Made by a program: the position numbers and the translations under genes | The notes under the pieces: model-generated | The model's input: only the letters and a program-made list of their open reading frames with translations | Told to the model about the DNA's origin: nothing | Databases searched by the model: none | Part shown: in pieces, positions 26,730 to 32,800 of the stretch | How the letters are laid out: every line of letters starts with the position of its first letter | Position numbering within the stretch: position 1 is the stretch's first letter | Source of the DNA: JAHFUA01 sp963733935 | GTDB taxonomy: Bacteria; Acidobacteriota; Terriglobia; Terriglobales; Acidobacteriaceae | Length of the DNA stretch: 64,000 nucleotides | NCBI GenBank assembly: GCA_963733935.1 | Contig: CAVTEQ010000014.1 | Location: 682,001 to 746,000 of the forward strand | Direction of reading: 5' to 3'

Positions 26730-26760
26730 CTGGGTGCTGACTGCTGAGTGCTGATTGCTT
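26730..26760 (+). repeat. TGCTGAGTGC-word array (single arm) overlapping the mnmG start
   Basis: The string TGGGTGCTGACTGCTGAGTG is followed by CTGATTGCTT. Related arrays are at 36591, 46255 and 62985. The TTG used as the mnmG start lies inside it. Confidence 0.75.
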
Positions 26761-28758
26761 ACTTTCTCCGAACAATACGACGTGGTCGTGATCGGTGCGG
26801 GTCACGCGGGCTGCGAGGCCGCGATGGCTGCAGCCCGCATGGGACTGCGCACGGCCCTCTACACGCTGAACCTCGACCTGATCGCGCAGATGTCCTGCAA
26901 TCCCGCCGTGGGCGGCATCGCCAAGGGACACCTGGTGCGTGAAGTCGATGCCCTCGGCGGCATTCAGGGCGAGGTCACCGACCACGTAGGCATCCAGTTC
27001 CGCCTGCTGAATACCTCGCGCGGGCCGGCCGTCTGGTCGCCGCGCGCGCAGTGCGACAAGCAACAGTACAAGATTCACATGCGGCAGGTGCTCGAGGCGC
27101 AGCCGAATCTGCGCATCAAGCAGGCGGAAGTGGCCGACTTGATCATCGAGGAGTCGAGGCCACTAACGGCCGACGACCGACGACCGACAGCCGACGACCC
27201 GCAACGCCGCCGGCGCTGTCTAGGAATCATCCTTCGCGACGGCCGCACGGTTCGCGCCGAGGCGGTGGTCATCACCACCGGAACGTTTCTCAACGGGCTG
27301 ATCCACTGCGGCGAGCAGACGTATCCTGCCGGACGCTCGGGCGAGCCGCCTTCGGTTCTGCTGGGAGAAGCGCTCAAGCGCCTGGGCCTGCGCGGATGCC
27401 GTCTGAAGACCGGCACGCCGCCGCGCCTCGACGCCCGCACCATCGACTGGTCGCGCTTCGAGCCGCAGCCCGGCGACGCCGATCCCACGCCCTTCAGCTT
27501 CCGCACCCGCCGCGTCACCCACGCCGAGGGCCAGGTGGCGTGCCACATCGCCTTCACCACGCCGGAGACGCATCGCATCATCCGCGAGAACGTGCATCGC
27601 TCGCCCATGTATTCCGGACAGATCAAATCGATCGGTCCGCGCTATTGCCCCTCGATCGAAGACAAGATCGTCAAGTTCCCGCACCACGAGAAGCACCAGC
27701 TCTTCCTCGAGCCCGAGGGCCTGAACACCTACGAGACCTACCTCAACGGCATGTCAACGTCGCTGCCCATCGACGTGCAACTTGCCATGGTCGCCTCGGT
27801 CCCGGGCCTAGAGAAGGCGGAGATGCTGCGCCCCGGCTACGCCATCGAGTACGATTCCATCGATCCCACGGAGCTTGAGCGCACGCTCGAGACCAAGAAG
27901 ATCGAAGGCCTCTTCCTCGCCGGGCAGATCAACGGAACGTCCGGCTACGAGGAAGCTGCCTGCCAGGGAATCATGGCCGGCATCAATGCTGCGCTGAAAG
28001 TGAAGAGCGAGCCGCCGCTGGTGCTCGACCGCACCGAAGCCTACACGGCCATCCTGATTGACGACCTGATCTCCAAGGGCACGCTCGAGCCTTATCGCAT
28101 GTTTACCTCGCGCGCCGAGTTTCGCCTGCACCTGCGCATCGACAACGCCGATCGCCGTCTCACGCCGCACGGCCGCCGCGTCGGGTTGATCGGCGACGAG
28201 GCCTGGGCCGACTATCTTGCCAAGCAGCAGCGCATGGCCACGCTAAAGGACTATCTGGAGAAGACGCGGCCGAGCGCGCTTCCCACCGCGCTGGCTGAGA
28301 AGGTCGGCAACGCCACCGGCGCGACCTATGCGCAGCTCTTAAAGCGCCCTGAAGTCACGATTGAGGACTTGGCGCCTGTCTTGCGGGATTTCGTTCCTCG
28401 TTTCTTTGATTTTGCTTCCTCCGCGTCCTCGGCGGTTCTAAGCTCTGCCGTTCGCAACGAGCTCAAGTCCGTCGAGACCGAAATCAAATATGCCGGCTAC
28501 CTGCAGCAACAGGAGCGCGCCATCGAGCGTCTGAAGAAGGCCGAGCAGCGCGCGATCCCCGCGTGGTTCGACTACGCTTCCGTCAGCGGCCTCTCGCGCG
28601 AGATGAAAGAAAAGCTCGAACGAGTGCGCCCGCGCACCATCGCCCAAGCCAGTTCCATTCCGGGCGTGACGCCTGCGGCCGTTTCGCTTGTCAACGTCTA
28701 CATTGAGATCCAGGCGCGGCGGCACCAGCAGGCACCTACGCTTTCAACGGCGCTTTGA
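26755..28758 (+). CDS. mnmG: tRNA uridine-5-carboxymethylaminomethyl modification enzyme MnmG (GidA)
   Basis: A 667-residue FAD enzyme that, with MnmE, installs the cmnm5 group on U34 of tRNAs. The FAD-binding start YDVVVIGAGHAGCEAAMAAA, then SCNPAVGGIAKGHLVREVDALGG, TGTFLNGLIHCGEQ, RLKTGTPPRLD and the C-terminal VSGLSREMKEKLERVRP block are all present. It is longer than the usual ~620-630 residues because two segments (about 137-149 and 550-565) are translated repeat words inserted in frame. The start appears to be TTG inside an upstream repeat array. No mnmE or rsmG is adjacent. Confidence 0.93.
   Translation: MLTFSEQYDVVVIGAGHAGCEAAMAAARMGLRTALYTLNLDLIAQMSCNPAVGGIAKGHLVREVDALGGIQGEVTDHVGIQFRLLNTSRGPAVWSPRAQCDKQQYKIHMRQVLEAQPNLRIKQAEVADLIIEESRPLTADDRRPTADDPQRRRRCLGIILRDGRTVRAEAVVITTGTFLNGLIHCGEQTYPAGRSGEPPSVLLGEALKRLGLRGCRLKTGTPPRLDARTIDWSRFEPQPGDADPTPFSFRTRRVTHAEGQVACHIAFTTPETHRIIRENVHRSPMYSGQIKSIGPRYCPSIEDKIVKFPHHEKHQLFLEPEGLNTYETYLNGMSTSLPIDVQLAMVASVPGLEKAEMLRPGYAIEYDSIDPTELERTLETKKIEGLFLAGQINGTSGYEEAACQGIMAGINAALKVKSEPPLVLDRTEAYTAILIDDLISKGTLEPYRMFTSRAEFRLHLRIDNADRRLTPHGRRVGLIGDEAWADYLAKQQRMATLKDYLEKTRPSALPTALAEKVGNATGATYAQLLKRPEVTIEDLAPVLRDFVPRFFDFASSASSAVLSSAVRNELKSVETEIKYAGYLQQQERAIERLKKAEQRAIPAWFDYASVSGLSREMKEKLERVRPRTIAQASSIPGVTPAAVSLVNVYIEIQARRHQQAPTLSTAL
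27164..27199 (+). repeat. CCGACGACCGAC-word array in frame inside mnmG
   Basis: Tandem degenerate units CCGACGA/CCGACAG encode the stretch TADDRRPTADD. It interrupts the FAD-domain region between VADLIIEES and RCLGIILRDGR, where relatives are contiguous. Confidence 0.72.
28417..28440 (+). repeat. CCTCCGCGTCCTCGGCGGTT word in frame inside mnmG
   Basis: It encodes the odd ASSASSAVL segment between LAPVLRDFV and NELKSVETEIKYAGYL of MnmG. It resembles the word-type repeats seen intergenically in this window, but no second copy occurs here. Confidence 0.5.
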
Positions 28759-28839
28759 GAGCAATCCGCCGGTCAAATCCTGGAGAACGGCAACCGATGT
28801 ACAATGCCGCCGGCCTGAGACTGAAAAATGGAGAGATCA

Positions 28840-29256
28840 ATGAACAGGAAACAGACGCTAAAGCTCGCGGGTTGCTTTCTCGGATTCGTACTAGCAGCAG
28901 GATTAGGGAACGCAAACGGCCAGCAGGCGGCGCCGACGGAGACCAAGGGCGTTACCGCAAAGCCCCTTGTTGCGGTTGATCTTGGCCCTGAAATCGACGG
29001 TATGGCAGGGCGCCAACTTCGCATGCGTATGGTAACCGTCGAACCCGGAGGCTTCCTTGCGGTTCACAACCATAAAGACAGGCCGGGCACGGTCTACGTG
29101 CTGCAAGGAACAATTACCGAGCATCGGGGCGATGTGACCAAGCAGTATGGCCCCGGAGACACCTGGACCGAGACCAAGGAGACTACGCACTGGGTGGAGA
29201 ATAAGGGAACCACTCCGGCGGTGCTGATCACCGTCGATATCTTCAAGCAACCATAA
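28840..29256 (+). CDS. Secreted cupin-domain protein
   Basis: A ~138-residue protein. The second ATG (28840) has GGAGAG just upstream. Signal peptide LKLAGCFLGFVLAAGLGNANG. The mature part is a single cupin: EPGGFLAVHNHKDRPGTVYVLQG gives the first motif with two metal-ligand His and a downstream Glu-like position, and YGPGDTWTETKETTHWVEN the second. Small periplasmic cupins bind metals or act as sensors or isomerases; the exact role is unknown. It is a single gene, followed by a strong hairpin. Confidence 0.78.
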   Translation: MNRKQTLKLAGCFLGFVLAAGLGNANGQQAAPTETKGVTAKPLVAVDLGPEIDGMAGRQLRMRMVTVEPGGFLAVHNHKDRPGTVYVLQGTITEHRGDVTKQYGPGDTWTETKETTHWVENKGTTPAVLITVDIFKQP

Positions 29257-29289
29257 GCCGGAGCCCAACGCGGCACCAAACCGCCATCT

Positions 29290-29321
29290 CTCGCGGCCAG
29301 AGTGACCAAGCTGGCCGCGAG
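29290..29321. other. Perfect 11-bp-arm hairpin after the cupin gene
   Basis: CTCGCGGCCAG and its exact inverse CTGGCCGCGAG are separated by 10 nt, 34 bp after the stop. It lacks a T-run. It may protect the mRNA 3' end or terminate with Rho. Confidence 0.5.
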
Positions 29322-29450
29322 CCTGCATCTCTCTCCACAACTCTTGATTGCTGTCTGCCTGAGGCAACCTGCGCCGACGGATGGTTTCTAACTTGGGATA
29401 CGCGCCAAGGAATCCCGATCTCCGGCCGACATACAATTTTGGGAGGCTCC

Positions 29451-29903
29451 GTGAAGAAGACGTTGTTACTAACTATGATTTTGCTGGTCTCGGCAACGTG
29501 GGTTGTAGCCCAGAACAGCACCACCCCGACCGCGCCGTCCGGCAACAACGCCCCGAGCAATCCGAATGGCACGAGCGGCCAGATGGGCAGCCAGGACTCG
29601 CAAGGCATGGGCAGTCAGAGTTCGCAAGGCACAGGCTCGATGGGCACTGAGACCCAAATCGAAGGCTGCCTGAGCGGCTCATCCGGCGCCTACACTCTCA
29701 CCGATGCTGGCGGGCAGACCTGGCAGCTCCAGGGCGGCAACGCGCAGTTGAGCAAGAATGTCGGGAAATCCGTCCGCATCAGCGGCACGGCTGGCAGTTC
29801 CGGTGCCAGCAATGCCGGCGCAGCAGGCCAGACCTTCAGCGTGAGTAAGGTCAGCAAGGTATCGAACACCTGCAGCAACGCCGGCTCCGCGCCCAGCAAG
29901 TAA
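29451..29903 (+). CDS. Small secreted Ser/Gly/Asn-rich protein (DUF5818-like)
   Basis: A ~150-residue exported protein. GTG at 29451 follows GGGAGG. Signal peptide KKTLLLTMILLVSATWVVAQ. Residues ~30-70 are a low-complexity linker built on S/N/G/Q with repeated SQG. A compact beta domain follows (IEGCLSGSSGAYTLTDAGGQ, WQLQGGNAQLSKNVGKSVRI), resembling DUF5818, which is common in acidobacterial secretomes; this is a family impression, not a verified match. A good intrinsic terminator follows. Confidence 0.68.
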   Translation: MKKTLLLTMILLVSATWVVAQNSTTPTAPSGNNAPSNPNGTSGQMGSQDSQGMGSQSSQGTGSMGTETQIEGCLSGSSGAYTLTDAGGQTWQLQGGNAQLSKNVGKSVRISGTAGSSGASNAGAAGQTFSVSKVSKVSNTCSNAGSAPSK

Positions 29904-29928
29904 AGACGGTCGTGTATCGAACAAATGT

Positions 29929-29958
29929 CCCAGCACTGTGGAAGTGCTGGGATTTTTT
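29929..29958 (+). terminator. Rho-independent terminator
   Basis: Stem CCCAGCACT/AGTGCTGGG with a 5-nt loop, followed by ATTTTTT. It lies 25 bp after the small secreted-protein gene. Confidence 0.85.
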
Positions 29959-30060
29959 GCGTACGGCCCTGTGAACATGTCTGGAACGCATCGTCCACGA
30001 TCTGTAGGGAACGCAGATGATTTGATTGCAGGCTAAGGCCCTCCAGTGCACAATTGAGTC

Positions 30061-30264
30061 ATGAAATTGAAAGCCATCATCCACGAAGCCGAAGAAGGCG
30101 GTTATTGGGCCGAGGTGCCGGCGATTCCCGGCTGCGCCACCCAAGGCGACACCATGGAGGAACTGCTCGCGAATCTGCGAGAGGCGGTTGAGGGGTGCCT
30201 TTCGGTTGATGTAGAACCCTCGCAGTCTACAGGCAAAGATCGGGTGATTGAGATCGCGGTATGA
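30061..30264 (+). CDS. hicB: HicB-family antitoxin
   Basis: A 67-residue protein with the HicB RNase-H-like core: MKLKAIIHEAEEGGYWAEVP, AIPGCATQGDTMEELLANLREAVEGCL. It should bind and neutralise the HicA toxin encoded next and may autoregulate the operon, although this short form lacks a separate C-terminal DNA-binding domain. The stop overlaps the hicA start by ATGA, so translation is coupled. The antitoxin-first order is the reverse of many hicAB loci. Confidence 0.86.
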   Translation: MKLKAIIHEAEEGGYWAEVPAIPGCATQGDTMEELLANLREAVEGCLSVDVEPSQSTGKDRVIEIAV

Positions 30265-30467
30265 AGGCGGTGAGCGGACGCGAACTGGCCCGCGCCGTGG
30301 AGCGAAAGGGCTGGGTGCTGCTGAGAGTCCACGGTAGCCATCACATTTACGGACAGGTTGGGAGTGTCGTCAGGCTCTCAATTCCGATCCACGGGAACAA
30401 GCCGCTGAAGGTTGGACTTCTTCGGCACTTGATGAAACTCGCCGAAATCCGAGAATCCGAGCTTTGA
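30261..30467 (+). CDS. hicA: HicA-family mRNA interferase toxin
   Basis: A 68-residue dsRBD-like toxin. It has SGRELARAVERKGWVLLRVHGSHHIYGQ, with the catalytic His in the G-S-H-H motif, then LSIPIHGNKPLKVGLLRHLMKLAEI. HicA cleaves mRNA when not bound by HicB. It overlaps hicB by 4 bp and is complete, so the module could be active. The proS start follows about 60 bp downstream. Confidence 0.86.
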   Translation: MKAVSGRELARAVERKGWVLLRVHGSHHIYGQVGSVVRLSIPIHGNKPLKVGLLRHLMKLAEIRESEL

Positions 30468-30528
30468 CTCGTCGGCCAGCTTTCTTCCATTACAATTGAA
30501 AATTCCTTACGAGGTGAAAGCCGCAAGC

Positions 30529-31626
30529 ATGCACCGCTGGTCACAACTTTTTATTCCTACGCTGCGCGAGGCGCCGGCCGATGCCGAGGTCGCCAGCCAC
30601 AAGTATCTGGTGCGCGCCGGGTACATCCGCCAAACCGCCGCCGGGCTGTATTCGTTCCTGTTCCTGGGACAGCGGGCGAAGCTGAAGATCACGGCGATCG
30701 TCCGCGAAGAGATGGACAAGATCGGGCAGGAATTTTATCTGCCGGCGCTGAATCCGCGCGAGCTGTGGGAAGCGAGCGGCCGCTGGACGGCCATGGGCGA
30801 GAACATGTTTCGCCTGAAAGACCGCGGCGGACGCGACCTGTGCCTGGGCATGACTCACGAAGAGGGCATGACCGAGATCGCGCGCAAGGAGCTGCGCAGC
30901 TACAAGGACTTGCCGCAGATCTGGTACCAGATCCAGCAGAAGTTCCGCGACGAGCAGCGTCCGAAGTCCGGGCTGCTGCGGGTGCGTCAGTTCACCATGA
31001 AGGACGCGTACTCGTTCGACATCGACGCCGCCGGCCTCGATGTCTCTTACAAGAAGCACTATGACGCTTATTGCCGCATCTTCGACCGTTGCGGGTTGAA
31101 ATACGTAGTAGTTGAGGCGCACTCGGGAGCGATGGGCGGCTCGCAGTCGCACGAGTTCATGGTGATGACCGATGCCGGCGAGGACTTCGTCGCGAGCTGC
31201 CCGAAGTGCGGTTACGCGGCCAACCTGGAGAAGGCTACGTTCGCGCCTCGATCCGGTGGAAGACCTGGCACCGACGGGCAGCGGGAAGCCCGAGCCGGTA
31301 CACACGCCAGGGCTGAAGACGGTGGAAGACGTCGCGAAGTTTCTCGGCGTCTCGCCCAAGCAGAAGATGAAGACCCTGGCCTACATGGCCGTGGAAGAAG
31401 ACGGCAAGACGGGCAAGAGCGTCGACCGTCCGGTGATCGCGTTCGTTCGAGGCGACCACCAGTTGAACGAGGCGAAGCTGTCGTCTGCGATTGCGGGGCG
31501 GGCGTTCCGTCCGATGCATGCGGAAGAGATTCAGGAGGTCTTTGGCTCGCCCGCCGGCTTCCTGGGACCGATGAATATCCCATCATCGACGAACAAGTTC
31601 GGTCCGGCTATCGTGCTGGTAGATAA
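30529..31626 (+). CDS. proS: Prolyl-tRNA synthetase, N-terminal part (frameshifted)
   Basis: Start of a full-length bacterial ProS. ATG at 30529 follows GAGGTGAAAG. Class II motif 1 and 2 regions are present: HRWSQLFIPTLREAPADAEV, HKYLVRAGYIRQTAAGLYS, LCLGMTHEEGMTEIARKEL, RDEQRPKSGLLRVRQFTMKD and HSGAMGGSQSHEFMV. It charges tRNA-Pro. True coding ends near 31240, after a zinc-like CPKCGYAANLEKAT segment, where one extra T shifts the frame. The remaining ~125 codons to 31626 are Arg-rich out-of-frame sequence. Confidence 0.9.
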   Translation: MHRWSQLFIPTLREAPADAEVASHKYLVRAGYIRQTAAGLYSFLFLGQRAKLKITAIVREEMDKIGQEFYLPALNPRELWEASGRWTAMGENMFRLKDRGGRDLCLGMTHEEGMTEIARKELRSYKDLPQIWYQIQQKFRDEQRPKSGLLRVRQFTMKDAYSFDIDAAGLDVSYKKHYDAYCRIFDRCGLKYVVVEAHSGAMGGSQSHEFMVMTDAGEDFVASCPKCGYAANLEKATFAPRSGGRPGTDGQREARAGTHARAEDGGRRREVSRRLAQAEDEDPGLHGRGRRRQDGQERRPSGDRVRSRRPPVERGEAVVCDCGAGVPSDACGRDSGGLWLARRLPGTDEYPIIDEQVRSGYRAGR

Positions 31627-31720
31627 GGCACTTGAGGGGCGCACCAATCTGGTTTCCGGAGCGCCAACAAAGAGGACTATCACCTGCGTAATATCACGCC
31701 TGGACGCGATTTTCAGGTAG
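31172..31720 (+). CDS. proS: Prolyl-tRNA synthetase, editing-domain part (shifted frame)
   Basis: The middle of ProS in a +1 frame, coding from about 31243. It holds the inserted YbaK-like editing domain that hydrolyses Ala-tRNA-Pro: HTPGLKTVEDVAKFLGVSPK, VIAFVRGDHQLNEAKLSSA, GSPAGFLGPMNIP and LVDKALEGRTNLVSGA. The frame is lost again near 31668 (NKEDYHLRNITPGRDF continues in the original frame). The second change cancels the first. Confidence 0.85.
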   Translation: MPARTSSRAARSAVTRPTWRRLRSRLDPVEDLAPTGSGKPEPVHTPGLKTVEDVAKFLGVSPKQKMKTLAYMAVEEDGKTGKSVDRPVIAFVRGDHQLNEAKLSSAIAGRAFRPMHAEEIQEVFGSPAGFLGPMNIPSSTNKFGPAIVLVDKALEGRTNLVSGAPTKRTITCVISRLDAIFR

Positions 31721-31785
31721 AACAGTGGGTAGACCTGCGAGTCGTCAGCGAGGGCGAGGGCTGTCCGAACTGCGGCCAGCCGCTG

Positions 31786-32331
31786 GTGGTGGGCAAGGCA
31801 GTGGAGATCGGGCACATCTTTAAATTGGGCTACAAGTATTCGGAGTCCATGGGCGCGAGGGTGCTGGACAAGGACGGCAAGGAAGTGACGCCCATTATGG
31901 GCAGCTACGGTATTGGCATCGAGCGCATCCTTACCGCCGCGGTGGAGCAGAACCACGACGATCAGGGTTTCTGGCTGCCGTCGCAGATTGCGCCGTTTGA
32001 GATCGTGGTGACGCCCACGAATTTCGCCGATGCGAAGATCAAGCAAGTGGCCCTCGAGATCACCGGGAAGCTGGAAACCGCGGGTTACGAGGTGTTGCTG
32101 GACGACCGCGACGAGCGTCCGGGAGTCAAGTTCAAGGACGCCGACCTGGTGGGCATCCCATTCCGGGTGACTGTTGGCAGGAAGGTGTCTGAGGGTCAAG
32201 TAGAGGTAGTGGAGCGCTCGACACACAAAATCGAGGATGTTACGATCAGCAGCATCGCAGATTATTTTGGCGGTAAAGCGCTCCGGTCGGTCCGCCGCGG
32301 CGGGTCAGCGCCCAGGCCGGGAGAAGCATGA
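31786..32331 (+). CDS. proS: Prolyl-tRNA synthetase, C-terminal part
   Basis: Third section, in the same frame as the N-terminal part; homologous sequence actually begins near 31670. It carries CPNCGQPLVV, KAVEIGHIFKLGYKYSESMG, motif 3 PIMGSYGIGIERILTAAVEQ, and the HGTP anticodon-binding domain (APFEIVVTPTNFADAKI, VLLDDRDERPGVKFKDADLV). The stop overlaps the next start by ATGA. All three parts together give ~600 residues, normal for bacterial ProS. Confidence 0.87.
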   Translation: MVGKAVEIGHIFKLGYKYSESMGARVLDKDGKEVTPIMGSYGIGIERILTAAVEQNHDDQGFWLPSQIAPFEIVVTPTNFADAKIKQVALEITGKLETAGYEVLLDDRDERPGVKFKDADLVGIPFRVTVGRKVSEGQVEVVERSTHKIEDVTISSIADYFGGKALRSVRRGGSAPRPGEA

Positions 32332-32669
32332 GCAGAACGAAAGCGCTGTTGACAGTGTTGTTTATTGTCCTGGCCGGTTACGCCGCCTGGATCCTGCTGC
32401 CGCCTTACATCAACAATTACGAGTTTCAGGACGACATTCAGAACGAGGCCCTGATCAACTCCTACAGCAGCAAGACCGAACTGGACATCCGCAACACGCT
32501 GGCAAAGAAAGCGGCGGACTACGGCATCCCGGTGAAGGCGGAGCAGATCCACGTTCAGCGCAGCGGACCGGAGCTCTCGATTTGGGCGGATTACACCGTG
32601 CATGTGGACCTGCCGGGCTTGCCGCTGGACCTGAATTTCCATCCCGCAACCAAGAACAAGCGAATCTGA
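32328..32669 (+). CDS. Small membrane-anchored protein (DUF4845-like)
   Basis: A 113-residue protein with one N-terminal membrane segment (ALLTVLFIVLAGYAAWILL) and a ~85-residue extracytoplasmic domain (QDDIQNEALINSYSSKTELD, IPVKAEQIHVQRSGPELSIW). The layout resembles DUF4845 proteins found beside signal peptidase genes, but that is only an impression. It is translationally coupled to proS by a 4-bp overlap and precedes the PBP gene, so the three may be one operon. Confidence 0.65.
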   Translation: MSRTKALLTVLFIVLAGYAAWILLPPYINNYEFQDDIQNEALINSYSSKTELDIRNTLAKKAADYGIPVKAEQIHVQRSGPELSIWADYTVHVDLPGLPLDLNFHPATKNKRI

Positions 32670-32800
32670 CGACTGCCGGCCGCCGGGAAGCCAGGGAGCC
32701 GCGGCGCTGAATATTGGCGACTGAAAACCAGCGGAGAGCCCGCAGGGAGCATCCAAGCTGAGAGCAGCAGCTAACTGAACAGGTCTCAGAACCGTCTTAC

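Noticed and set aside
30496..30528. Upstream TTG start for proS
   Set aside because: The ATG at 30529 has a GAGGTG site and matches the conserved N-terminus; the extra residues are not family-like.
31172..31720. Programmed frameshifting in proS
   Set aside because: There is no slippery heptamer or pseudoknot at the junctions, and two changes would be needed. Many other genes here show similar breaks, so error is simpler.
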